Assembly (NCBI GenBank): GCA_947626035.1
Contig: CANQQR010000008.1
Coordinates: 1-33,293 of the forward strand
DNA from: an uncultured Bacilli bacterium
Lineage (GTDB): Bacteria > Bacillota_I > Bacilli_A > RF39 > UBA660
Reading direction: 5' to 3'
DNA: 33,293 nucleotides
Numbering within the stretch: the first letter of the stretch is position 1; every line of letters begins with the position of its first letter. The position numbers were made by a program, and so were the translations under genes. This document shows, in pieces, positions 9,658 to 17,398 of this stretch. The notes beneath the pieces were generated by a model, which made no database searches, was not told the DNA's origin, and saw only the letters and a list, made by a program, of their open reading frames with translations.

Positions 9658-9780
9658 TTGAAAAAAACACCAGTAGCTAAAAAAAATAATAAAGCTAAGA
9701 AACAAGGTTTTTTGTCTAGAAATGATAAAATCATAAAAGCAAGAAGACAAAAAGGAAGAAAAAATTTAACAAATAAATAA
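9658..9780 (+). CDS. rpmH: Ribosomal protein bL34, divergent 40-residue form
   Basis: Small basic protein in the rpmH position next to rnpA. It ends in KARRQKGRKNLTNK, matching the conserved bL34 C terminus (LARRRRKGR), and has GF at the turn. Compared with the usual 44-46 residues, the segment between GF and ARR is four residues shorter and the N terminus lacks the usual KRTFQP motif. A TTG start is chosen because GGGAG lies 10 bases upstream; an in-frame GTG at 9649 would be too close to it. It has its own strong promoter and a terminator directly after the stop. Confidence 0.82.
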   Translation: MKKTPVAKKNNKAKKQGFLSRNDKIIKARRQKGRKNLTNK

Positions 9781-9801
9781 CTACTAAATAGTAGTTTTTT
9801 T
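9779..9801 (+). terminator. rpmH terminator
   Basis: Inverted repeat AACTACTA / TAGTAGTT followed by a T run, starting at the stop codon. Confidence 0.8.
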
Positions 9802-9853
9802 ATACAACAAGAAAATTCTCAATAAAAAAATTAAAAAAAAATAACAAAAACAC
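9802..9853. other. AT-rich spacer
   Basis: A- and T-rich bases between the rpmH terminator and the next promoter. Nothing else was seen in it. Confidence 0.5.
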
Positions 9854-9882
9854 TTGTATGCCGAATATTTGTATGTTACAAT
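9854..9882 (+). promoter_or_regulatory. Promoter of the rpmH-rnpA intergenic RNA
   Basis: TTGTAT, 17-base spacer, TACAAT. Transcription would start near 9889. The region between this promoter and rnpA has no protein-coding frame. Confidence 0.6.
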
Positions 9883-9888
9883 TAAATC

Positions 9889-10098
9889 AGTGGGAAGTTG
9901 GTAGTATAGAAGAAATGTAAATGCAAGCATAAATATAATGTTTAAAGAACTAAGACTTAAATATAAGTTAAGTTACTTAAGTAAATTAAAAAAAGTACCC
10001 TAGCGACTAGGGAAAGTATGGTCTGTGGAGAAGTAAAATTCTATGAAGCAGAAATAGATAATCGTGAGGTTATCTGGCGGAATTTATTCCGCTTTGTT
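9889..10098 (+). ncRNA. Candidate structured non-coding RNA, about 210 nt
   Basis: A gene-length transcript bounded by a promoter and a terminator hairpin, more GC-containing than its flanks. Helices seen are CCCTAG-CGA-CTAGGG near 9998-10012, an 8-base stem closed by a GTGA (GNRA-type) tetraloop at 10056-10075, a hairpin ACTTA-AATA-TAAGT near 9955-9968, and a possible long-range helix of ATAGAA (9906-9911) with TTCTAT (10039-10044). I do not recognise the family. It lacks the hallmark motifs of RNase P RNA, SRP RNA and tmRNA. It could be a known class such as a raiA-type RNA, or an rnpA leader. Confidence 0.6.
10077..10098 (+). terminator. Terminator of the candidate ncRNA
   Basis: GCGGAAT, TT, ATTCCGC followed by TTTGTT. 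It lies 26 bases before the rnpA start, so some read-through may feed rnpA. Confidence 0.7.
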
Positions 10099-10124
10099 CA
10101 TAAATTAAAGAAAAGGGTGAAAAA

Positions 10125-10442
10125 ATGAACAAAAAATATATAATAAGAACAAATGAAGAAATCCAAAACATAATAAAAACAGGTAAAAAACAAGTCAGTA
10201 AAAATTTTATTATATATAATATAGAAAGTGACACAACATATAACAAATATTGTATAAGCGTAAGTAAAAAAATAGGAAAAGCTAACATTAGAAACAAATA
10301 CAAAAGAAGAATAAAAGATATACTTATGAAAAATAAAATTTACTTAAATAGAAAGTATGTTATAATATTAAAGAAAGAGGTTTTATCTTCTTCATATAAT
10401 GACCTACGTGAAGAATTGTTAAAACAAATTAAAGGAGACTAA
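10125..10442 (+). CDS. rnpA: Ribonuclease P protein component
   Basis: Basic cofactor of the RNase P ribozyme that trims tRNA 5' ends. 105 residues, normal length. The central KIGKANIRNKYKRRIKD matches the family RNA-binding motif (usually RNR, here RNK), and the protein has the expected alpha-beta pattern with FIIYNI and CISVSKK strands. AAGGGTG lies before the ATG. The yidC start follows its stop by one base, so the two are co-transcribed. No RNase P RNA gene was recognised in the window. Confidence 0.95.
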   Translation: MNKKYIIRTNEEIQNIIKTGKKQVSKNFIIYNIESDTTYNKYCISVSKKIGKANIRNKYKRRIKDILMKNKIYLNRKYVIILKKEVLSSSYNDLREELLKQIKGD

Positions 10443-10443
10443 A

Positions 10444-11349
10444 ATGAAAAATTTAAAAAAAATGTTAGTAGTGTTCAGTATGATAATAATTTTGACTACA
10501 GGATGCACACACAGTTTTACTGATAAAAAAACAGAAAAAGTATATACTGAAAACATATTATGTAAGCCAACGGACAAAGAAGCATTAAAAGCCTATGAAA
10601 GAAATAAAGATATTAAACTAGATAAACTACCTAACTGTGAAGACTTAAAAATAACTTCTGGTGGTTATGAAGGATTATGGACAAATATTCTAGTAAAACC
10701 TCTAGCCTGGATTATAGTAAAAGTTGGATTATTAGTAAAAAATTACGGTGTTTCAATAATAATTCTTGGTATATTATTAAGATTAATAGTATTGCCACTT
10801 AGTAAACAAACAATTGAAATGTCAGAAAATATGAAAAAAGCAACACCAGAATTACAAAGCTTAGAAAAAAAATATTTAAACAGGACTGATCAAGAATCAC
10901 TACTAAAGAAAAATCAAGAAATGTTACTAGTATATAAAAAATATAACATAAAACCATTTTCAGGTTGCCTAGTATCATTCATACAATTACCTTTGTTCTT
11001 CGCATTTCTAGAAGCAATACAAAGAATTCCAGCAATAATGGAAGAAAAACTATTATGGTTTGATTTAGGTACAACACCACTTGAAGCATTAACAAAAGGT
11101 AATTATTATTACTTAATAATAGTAGTATTAATAATGTTAACAACATACTTTTCATTTAAAAATACATCCGCTGCTTCATTAAACGAGGAACAAGTCGCTC
11201 AAACAAAAATGATGAGCAAATTCATGGTAATATTTATAACACTAATGTCATTCTCACTAAATGTAGGAATTGGCTTATATTGGGTATCAACCAGTGCATT
11301 TGCTATAGTACAAAATTATTTATTAAAAAGAATAAAAAAGAAAGATTAA
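10444..11349 (+). CDS. yidC: YidC/OxaA/SpoIIIJ membrane protein insertase
   Basis: Inserts and folds inner-membrane proteins, alone or with Sec. 301 residues, the size of Gram-positive YidC. A hydrophobic signal at residues 7-19 ends in TTGC with Cys21, a somewhat weak lipobox consistent with the lipoprotein form typical of Firmicutes. Following segments include the first core helix with the conserved groove arginine (GILLRLIVLPLSKQT), a charged coiled loop around residues 120-165, and three further membrane segments; the end is basic (KRIKKKD). Position after rnpA and before jag is the classic arrangement. Confidence 0.95.
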   Translation: MKNLKKMLVVFSMIIILTTGCTHSFTDKKTEKVYTENILCKPTDKEALKAYERNKDIKLDKLPNCEDLKITSGGYEGLWTNILVKPLAWIIVKVGLLVKNYGVSIIILGILLRLIVLPLSKQTIEMSENMKKATPELQSLEKKYLNRTDQESLLKKNQEMLLVYKKYNIKPFSGCLVSFIQLPLFFAFLEAIQRIPAIMEEKLLWFDLGTTPLEALTKGNYYYLIIVVLIMLTTYFSFKNTSAASLNEEQVAQTKMMSKFMVIFITLMSFSLNVGIGLYWVSTSAFAIVQNYLLKRIKKKD

Positions 11350-11369
11350 TGAAGTAAGGAAGTGAAGCT

Positions 11370-11987
11370 ATGGAAAAATATATATATAAAGGAAAGAATG
11401 AAGAGGAAATCTTATCACAAGTAGAAGACGAACTAAAAGTAAAAAGAAATGAAATAATATACAAAAAAACAGAAGAAAAATCTGGACTATTCCAAAGTAA
11501 AAAAATAGTACTAGAAATAGTAAAACTAGAAGACATAGGTGCTTTAGGTAAAAAAATACTAGAAGACCTACTAAAAGGATTAGAAATAAACGGAACAGTA
11601 GAAAGAAAAATAAGAGACACTCATATATATTACGAAATACATTCTAATAACAATAATATATTAATAGGAAAAAGAGGAAAAACGCTTGAATCAATAGAAA
11701 CCTTTTTAAAACATAGTATCACTAATCAAGTTGGAATATTTATTAATATAATAATAGATATAGAAAATTATAAAGAAAAACAAAACTACTTTCTAGCAAA
11801 AGACGTAAAAAAAATAGCAAGAGAAGTAACATTATCAAAAGTACCAGTAAAATTAGACCCAATGAACTCATACGAAAGAAGAATAGTTCATAATGCCCTT
11901 GCTAAATTTGAATATATTGAGTCAGTAAGCGAAGGCGAAGAGCCTAATAGATGCGTAGTAATAAAATACAAAGAAAAAGAAAAATAA
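11370..11987 (+). CDS. khpB: RNA-binding protein Jag/KhpB (EloR)
   Basis: 205 residues with three domains in order: Jag-N (about 1-52, MEKYIYKGKNEEEIL to KIVLEIV), a KH-II domain around 65-150 with the GKRGKTLES loop, and a C-terminal R3H domain (about 150-205, SYERRIVHNALAKF, then SEGEEPNRCVVI). In Firmicutes this protein, with KhpA, binds RNA and influences cell elongation. AAGGAAGTGA precedes the start. A strong terminator follows, closing rnpA-yidC-jag. Confidence 0.94.
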   Translation: MEKYIYKGKNEEEILSQVEDELKVKRNEIIYKKTEEKSGLFQSKKIVLEIVKLEDIGALGKKILEDLLKGLEINGTVERKIRDTHIYYEIHSNNNNILIGKRGKTLESIETFLKHSITNQVGIFINIIIDIENYKEKQNYFLAKDVKKIAREVTLSKVPVKLDPMNSYERRIVHNALAKFEYIESVSEGEEPNRCVVIKYKEKEK

Positions 11988-11989
11988 TT

Positions 11990-12011
11990 AAACTCCATTT
12001 GGAGTTTTTTT
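11990..12011 (+). terminator. Terminator of rnpA-yidC-jag
   Basis: AAACTCC, ATTT, GGAGTTT followed by a T run, three bases past the jag stop. Confidence 0.9.
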
Positions 12012-12038
12012 GAACTCTAAAAACAAAAAAGACCCGAA

Positions 12039-12054
12039 TATTTCCCGGGAAATA
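12039..12054. promoter_or_regulatory. Noc-binding site (NBS) upstream of the mnmE-noc operon
   Basis: TATTTCCCGGGAAATA is a perfect 16-base palindrome whose inner 14 bases (12040-12053) are identical to the B. subtilis Noc-binding consensus ATTTCCCGGGAAAT. It is the only such site I found in the window and lies 10 bases upstream of the mnmE -35. The Noc encoded at 16117-17379 carries the residues known to select NBS over parS. Confidence 0.88.
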
Positions 12055-12064
12055 CGACAAATAA

Positions 12065-12093
12065 TTTACATATCAACCTTTACGTGGTATAAT
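12065..12093 (+). promoter_or_regulatory. Promoter of mnmE-mnmG-rsmG
   Basis: TTTACA, 17-base spacer, TATAAT, followed by a leader of about 17 bases and AGGAGG before the mnmE ATG. Confidence 0.85.
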
Positions 12094-12116
12094 CTTTTCT
12101 CGTTAGGAGGGAAAAA

Positions 12117-13472
12117 ATGAACGATACAATCGCCGCAATAGCAACTGCTGTAGGTGTAAGTGCAATAAACATTATAAAAATAAGTGGACCCGATTCACTA
12201 AATATAGTAAATAAAATATTTAAAGGAAAAGATTTAACAAAAGTTTTATCACACACAATAAATTACGGATTTATAATAGATAAAGAAGAAAAAATAGATG
12301 AAGTACTAGTATCAGTATTTTTACCTCCAAAATCTTACACAGGTGAAATAGTAGTAGAAATAAATTCTCATGGAGGAATATCAGTAACAAACAAAATCCT
12401 AGAACTTCTACTAAACAACGGATGCAGATTAGCAGAACCAGGAGAATTTTTAAAACGAGCATTCCTAAATGGAAAAAAAGATTTACTAGAAGCAGAATCT
12501 ATAAGTGACTTAATAAACGCGGAAAACGATAATGCAAGAAAAATGAGCATGAAAGGCGTAACCGGAGAACTATCTAACATGATAAAATCATTAAGAGAAA
12601 AACTACTAAACATAATCGCAAACATAGAAGTAAACATAGACTACCCTGAATATGAAGATGCAATAAAATATACAAATGACTTACTAAAAGACAACATAAA
12701 AGAAATAAAAGAAAGACTCACAAAAATATTAGAAGAATCAGAAACTGGAAAAATAATAAAAAATGGACTAAAAGTAGGAATAGTAGGAAAACCTAATGTA
12801 GGAAAAAGTAGTCTATTAAATAAACTACTAAAAGAAGACAAAGCAATAGTAACAGACATCGAAGGAACAACAAGAGACATAGTTGAAGGAAAAATAATAA
12901 TAGATGGTACAGAAATAAACTTAATAGACACCGCAGGAATAAGAGAAACAAACAATATAGTTGAACAAATCGGTGTAGAAAAAAGCAAAAACATAATAGA
13001 AGAATCAGACTTAATAATAGCAATATTTGATGGTAGCAAAGAACTAACAGAAGAAGATAAAGAAATATTAAATAGAATAAAAGAAAAAAAATCTATAATT
13101 GTAATAAACAAAATAGACCTAAAAGAATTACTAGACGAAAAAAATCTACCTAATAAAAACATAATAAAAGTATCAATAAAAAATGATATAAATATAAATG
13201 AAATATTAAACAAAATAAGCGAAATGTTTAAACTAAAAGAAATAAAAACAAAAGACTACACATATTTATCAAACGCAAGACAAATATCACTAATCAAAAA
13301 ATGTTTAGACTTAGCAAAAGAAATAGAAGAAGAAAATAACAAAGGAATAGAAGTTGACTTAATACAAATAGATATTCAAACTTTATGGGAAACACTAGGA
13401 GAAATAATAGGCTCATCCTATAAAGAAGAACTACTTGACGAAATATTCAGTAAATTTTGTTTAGGTAAATAA
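12117..13472 (+). CDS. mnmE: tRNA modification GTPase MnmE
   Basis: With MnmG forms the complex that adds (carboxymethyl)aminomethyl groups to wobble U34 of certain tRNAs. 451 residues. The N-terminal tetrahydrofolate-binding domain begins NDTIAAIATAVG; the central helical domain is interrupted by a Ras-like G domain with GKPNVGKSS, GTTRD, DTAGIRET and NKIDL; the C terminus is FCLGK, the catalytic CxGK motif. AGGAGG lies 8 bases upstream. First gene of the mnmE-mnmG-rsmG-noc cluster; 13 bases separate it from mnmG. Confidence 0.97.
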   Translation: MNDTIAAIATAVGVSAINIIKISGPDSLNIVNKIFKGKDLTKVLSHTINYGFIIDKEEKIDEVLVSVFLPPKSYTGEIVVEINSHGGISVTNKILELLLNNGCRLAEPGEFLKRAFLNGKKDLLEAESISDLINAENDNARKMSMKGVTGELSNMIKSLREKLLNIIANIEVNIDYPEYEDAIKYTNDLLKDNIKEIKERLTKILEESETGKIIKNGLKVGIVGKPNVGKSSLLNKLLKEDKAIVTDIEGTTRDIVEGKIIIDGTEINLIDTAGIRETNNIVEQIGVEKSKNIIEESDLIIAIFDGSKELTEEDKEILNRIKEKKSIIVINKIDLKELLDEKNLPNKNIIKVSIKNDININEILNKISEMFKLKEIKTKDYTYLSNARQISLIKKCLDLAKEIEEENNKGIEVDLIQIDIQTLWETLGEIIGSSYKEELLDEIFSKFCLGK

Positions 13473-13485
13473 AGGAGGAACAAAA

Positions 13486-15345
13486 ATGTATGATGTTATA
13501 GTAATCGGCGGAGGACATGCAGGTTGTGAAGCTTCCCTTGCATGCGCAAGAATGGGTCATAAAACATTATTAATAACAGGTAACATATCAAACATTGCAG
13601 ATATGCCTTGTAATCCATCAATCGGAGGTTCTGCAAAAGGAATAGTAGTAAGAGAAATAGATGCACTAGGCGGAGAAATGGGAATAAATGCAGACAGAAG
13701 TCACCTACAAATAAAAATGTTAAACAGCAAAAAAGGCCCAGGTGTAAGAAGTTTAAGATGTCAAGCAGATAAAACAATATACCCACAAAACATGCTAAAA
13801 GCTTTAAACAATGAAAAAAATCTAGACTTAAAAGAAATGCTAGTAAAAGAAATAATAGTAGAAAACAATATTATAAAAGGTATAAAAACAGAAAATGAAG
13901 AAATAATAAATGGCAAAAAAGTAATCATAACAACAGGAACATACCTAAATGCTGATATATTAAGAGGCCACAATAAACATAAAGGAGGTCCACATGGAGA
14001 AAAACCATCCCTTTATCTAAGTGAAAGCATGCAAAAAAATGGTCTAAAAATGCGTAGACTAAAAACTGGAACACCACCAAGGGTTTTAAAAAGCACTATC
14101 AACTATGAAGAATGCCATGAAGAAAAAGGAGATTTAACACCACTAAGCTTTAGTAATTTCTATGAACCTACATACAACATAAATGCACAAGAATCATGTT
14201 TTTTAACATACACAAATAAAAAAACACATGAAATAATACTAAATAATCTTGATAAATGTGCTCTTTATAGTGGCCTAATCGTAGGAATAGGACCTAGATA
14301 CTGTCCATCAGTTGAAGATAAAGTAGTCAAATTTAGAGATAAAGACCGTCATCAAATATTCCTAGAACCTGAAAGAAAAGGTGGAGACGAAATATATGTA
14401 GGTGGCTTTTCAACAACCATGCCAGAAGAACTACAAGAAGAACTAATTCACTCAATGGACGGATTACATAATGCAAAAATTGTAAAATATGGCTATGCAA
14501 TAGAATATGATGCAATAGACTCAACAGAATTAAAAATGACTTTAGAAACAAAAAAAATAAGTGGATTATATACAGCAGGTCAAATAAACGGAACAAGTGG
14601 CTACGAAGAAGCAGCAGCCCAAGGACTAATCGCAGGTATAAATGCATCCCTTTCTCTAGAAAACAAAGAACCTTTAATACTAAAAAGAAACGAAGCATAC
14701 ATAGGCGTCCTAATAGACGACTTAATAAATAAAGGAATAACTGAGCCATATAGATTACTAACATCACGTGCAGAATTTCGTTTGCTCTTAAGACATGACA
14801 ATGCAGACATAAGATTAACAGAAATAGGAAGAAAAATTGGACTTATAAATGATGAAAAATATAATATATTCCAAAATAAACTAAAAGAAACAGAAAAATT
14901 AACTAAATATCTTGAAGAAACAAAAATAGAATATAACAAACAAAATAATGAATATTTACTAAGTATAGGTTCAACTGTATTAAACGGTAAAATTCCTGCT
15001 ATAGAACTTTTAAAAAGACCTGAAATAAAAATAGAAAACATAGAATATCTTCTAAACCAAAAATTTGACCCTCATGCAAGTGAACAAGTAGAAATAAACA
15101 CAAAATATAAAGGTTACATAGAAAAAACAAAAAAAGAAGTAGAAAAAATGTTAAACCTAGAAAAAAAACAAATTCCATCAAACATTGACTATAATAAAGT
15201 TAGAAATATAGCAACAGAAGCAAGACAAAAACTAGAACAAGTGCGACCTTTAACAATTGGACAAGCATCTAGAATAAGTGGAATAAATCCAGCAGACATA
15301 ACAATGCTCCTTGTATATCTAAAAAAGGAGTACCCAAATGAATAA
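13486..15345 (+). CDS. mnmG: tRNA uridine-5-carboxymethylaminomethyl modification enzyme MnmG
   Basis: FAD-dependent partner of MnmE. 619 residues, normal length. FAD-binding GGGHAGCEAS at the N terminus, CNPSIGGSAKG, the conserved PRYCPSVEDKVVKF with a catalytic cysteine, and the C-terminal RAEFRLLLRHDNADIRL. The helical C-terminal MnmE-binding region ends in the usual RISGINPADI. AGGAGG precedes the start. The last 8 bases overlap rsmG, indicating coupled translation. Confidence 0.97.
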   Translation: MYDVIVIGGGHAGCEASLACARMGHKTLLITGNISNIADMPCNPSIGGSAKGIVVREIDALGGEMGINADRSHLQIKMLNSKKGPGVRSLRCQADKTIYPQNMLKALNNEKNLDLKEMLVKEIIVENNIIKGIKTENEEIINGKKVIITTGTYLNADILRGHNKHKGGPHGEKPSLYLSESMQKNGLKMRRLKTGTPPRVLKSTINYEECHEEKGDLTPLSFSNFYEPTYNINAQESCFLTYTNKKTHEIILNNLDKCALYSGLIVGIGPRYCPSVEDKVVKFRDKDRHQIFLEPERKGGDEIYVGGFSTTMPEELQEELIHSMDGLHNAKIVKYGYAIEYDAIDSTELKMTLETKKISGLYTAGQINGTSGYEEAAAQGLIAGINASLSLENKEPLILKRNEAYIGVLIDDLINKGITEPYRLLTSRAEFRLLLRHDNADIRLTEIGRKIGLINDEKYNIFQNKLKETEKLTKYLEETKIEYNKQNNEYLLSIGSTVLNGKIPAIELLKRPEIKIENIEYLLNQKFDPHASEQVEINTKYKGYIEKTKKEVEKMLNLEKKQIPSNIDYNKVRNIATEARQKLEQVRPLTIGQASRISGINPADITMLLVYLKKEYPNE

Positions 15346-16042
15346 AGAAGACTTAACAAAAGAATTAAATAAACTTTTAGTTAAAGTAACAGAAAACGAA
15401 CTAAACAAACTAGAAATATATAAAGACCTAATAAAAGAATATAATCAAAAATTTAACTTAACAAGCATAAAAGAAGATAACGAAATATATCTAAAACACT
15501 TTTATGACTCACTTTATTTACTATCACTAAAAGAAATACAATCTGCAAAAAATATACTAGACATAGGTACAGGTGCAGGATTTCCTGGAATTCCTCTAGC
15601 AATATTTCTTAAAAACACACAAATTACCTTAATAGAATCAAACACAAAAAAATGCACATTTTTAAAAATAGTAAAAGAAAAATTAAATTTAAATAACATA
15701 ACCATTATAAATGAAAGAGCAGAAACTTTTGCTAAAAATAACAAAGAAAAATTTGACATAGCAACTAGTCGAGCAGTCGCACACTTAAAAATACTATCAG
15801 AACTTGAAATACCTACACTAAAAATAAATGGTATGTTTTTACCACTAAAATCAAGTTATGAAGAAGAATTAAATAACTCGAAAGAAATAATTACTCTTAT
15901 GGGTGCAGAAGTAATTGATATAATAAATTACACATTACCATATGAAAACTCAAAAAGAACAATAATAAAAATCCAAAAAACAAAACCAACACCACATAAA
16001 TATCCCAGAAACTATAGCATAATTCTAAAAAGTACAAAATAG
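15338..16042 (+). CDS. rsmG: 16S rRNA (guanine527-N7)-methyltransferase RsmG
   Basis: Class I SAM-dependent methyltransferase of the small subunit, formerly GidB. 234 residues. The SAM-binding motif ILDIGTGAGFPGIPLAI and the family signature FDIATSRAVAHL are present, with an N-terminal helical cap. It overlaps mnmG by 8 bases. A 74-base gap with a separate promoter follows before noc. Confidence 0.95.
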   Translation: MNKEDLTKELNKLLVKVTENELNKLEIYKDLIKEYNQKFNLTSIKEDNEIYLKHFYDSLYLLSLKEIQSAKNILDIGTGAGFPGIPLAIFLKNTQITLIESNTKKCTFLKIVKEKLNLNNITIINERAETFAKNNKEKFDIATSRAVAHLKILSELEIPTLKINGMFLPLKSSYEEELNNSKEIITLMGAEVIDIINYTLPYENSKRTIIKIQKTKPTPHKYPRNYSIILKSTK

Positions 16043-16053
16043 TTACATATAAC

Positions 16054-16082
16054 TTGAAAAAAACAAAAAAATAATATACAAT
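16054..16082 (+). promoter_or_regulatory. noc promoter
   Basis: TTGAAA, 17-base spacer, TACAAT in the rsmG-noc gap. It suggests that noc is transcribed from its own promoter as well as by read-through from mnmE. Confidence 0.65.
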
Positions 16083-16116
16083 AATAATGTATAAATATAA
16101 TAAAGGGGCTGACAAT

Positions 16117-17379
16117 ATGAATCGTGAAAATGAAATAATAAATGTAAGAGTAGACGAAATAATTCCAAACAGATTTCAACCAAGATTATCTTTTAATGAA
16201 GCAGAATTAAAAGAACTAGCTGAATCAATAAAAATGCACGGAATTATACAACCACTCGTATTAAGAAGAATTGGAGACAAATTTGAAATAATTGCAGGTG
16301 AAAGAAGACACAAAGCTGCTATGCTAGCAGGATTGCAAACAGTACCAGCAGTAATAATGAACATGGACGATAAACAAAGTGCAGAAGTTGCTGTTGTAGA
16401 AAACTTACAAAGAAAAAATTTAACTGCAATAGAAGAAGCTCAATCATATAAAAAAATACTAGATATGGGTTATCTTACACAAGACGAACTAGCAGTAAGA
16501 ATGGGGGTTACTCAACCTACAATTGCAAATAAATTAAGATTACTAAACTTAACTGAACCAGTAAAACAAGCATTACTAAATAACCAAATATCAGAAAGAC
16601 ACGCAAGAAGTTTACTAGCAATAACTGATCCAAATACACAAATAGCTATGTTAAATAGAATTATAACTGAAAGGCTTACTGTAAGACAAACAGACGAAGA
16701 AATAGCAAGATTACTAGGTAGACCAGTAGCTCCTGCTGCACCTACAATAAATGTAGCACCTTCCTCTACTACTCCACCAGTAATCCCAAATACAGTAACG
16801 CCTCCACCAGTTCATCTAAACGAAGACACACCTACTAAGAACGTATCAAATACACCATTTGATGTTGACATAGAAAAAATAAAATCAACATCAGAAGATA
16901 TCATAAAAGAACATGTTCCAACTGATATAGACATGTTACTAAGAAAAGAATCTGACACACCTCAAGAAACAAATGGAATTGTAGGCGGTATAAAAAATCT
17001 ATTTAGTAACAAAGTAGAATCTTTAGAAGACGAAGAAGCAAACATAGACATGGGAAGCATCGCAAAACAAACACCAATGTCAATAAATCCATTTATGGAA
17101 GAAGAACCAGAAGTAGTAAATTTAGAAATACCAACAAGCAATGTTGCACCAACACCACAAGAAAACTATACTGAACCAAATAGCATAATAGAAGAATTTA
17201 GGCGAACAACTGCACCAAATCCAGCACCAGTAGAACCTGAAAGAAAAAACATAAATTCAGTAATATCTTCCACAAGAGATGAAGTAAACAAAATAAAATC
17301 CCTTGGCTTTGACGTAGATACAGAAGAATTTGACTTTGAAGACATGTATCAAATAATAATAAAAATTAAAAAAGATTAA
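16117..17379 (+). CDS. noc: Nucleoid occlusion protein Noc with long internal linker
   Basis: ParB-family CTP-binding clamp protein. The ATG at 16117 is favoured because AAAGGGG lies 9 bases before it; an in-frame ATG at 16087 lacks a ribosome-binding site. 420 residues against about 283 in B. subtilis. The N-terminal CTPase domain has NRFQPR, GERRHKAA and ENLQRKNL. The helix-turn-helix region has Gln133, Lys139, Asn144 and Arg161, the four positions reported to give Noc rather than ParB specificity. Residues about 207-376 are a Pro/Thr/Asn/Glu-rich linker. The C-terminal dimer domain (377-420, INSVISSTRDEV to YQIIIKIKKD) matches Noc. The N-terminal amphipathic membrane helix of B. subtilis Noc is absent. 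Confidence 0.93.
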   Translation: MNRENEIINVRVDEIIPNRFQPRLSFNEAELKELAESIKMHGIIQPLVLRRIGDKFEIIAGERRHKAAMLAGLQTVPAVIMNMDDKQSAEVAVVENLQRKNLTAIEEAQSYKKILDMGYLTQDELAVRMGVTQPTIANKLRLLNLTEPVKQALLNNQISERHARSLLAITDPNTQIAMLNRIITERLTVRQTDEEIARLLGRPVAPAAPTINVAPSSTTPPVIPNTVTPPPVHLNEDTPTKNVSNTPFDVDIEKIKSTSEDIIKEHVPTDIDMLLRKESDTPQETNGIVGGIKNLFSNKVESLEDEEANIDMGSIAKQTPMSINPFMEEEPEVVNLEIPTSNVAPTPQENYTEPNSIIEEFRRTTAPNPAPVEPERKNINSVISSTRDEVNKIKSLGFDVDTEEFDFEDMYQIIIKIKKD

Positions 17380-17398
17380 CTCCACTAGGAGTTTTTTT
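17378..17398 (+). terminator. noc terminator
   Basis: AACTCC, ACTA, GGAGTT followed by T7. It overlaps the 3' end of the convergent penicillin-binding protein gene, whose stop lies in the loop. Confidence 0.85.

Noticed and set aside
9889-10098. RNase P RNA (rnpB), SRP RNA or tmRNA
   Set aside because: The conserved GAGGAAAGTCC and ACAGAA elements of RNase P RNA, the GGAAGGAAGCAGC region of SRP RNA and the tRNA-like ends of tmRNA are all absent.
12641-13213. Long minus-strand open frame opposite mnmE (190 codons)
   Set aside because: Low-complexity Phe/Ser/Ile-rich translation from an A-rich coding strand, no ribosome-binding site, and the opposite strand is a certain mnmE.
14333-15041. Overlapping minus-strand frames opposite mnmG
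   Set aside because: Leu- and Phe-rich translations caused by the AT-rich antisense; mnmG is fully conserved here.
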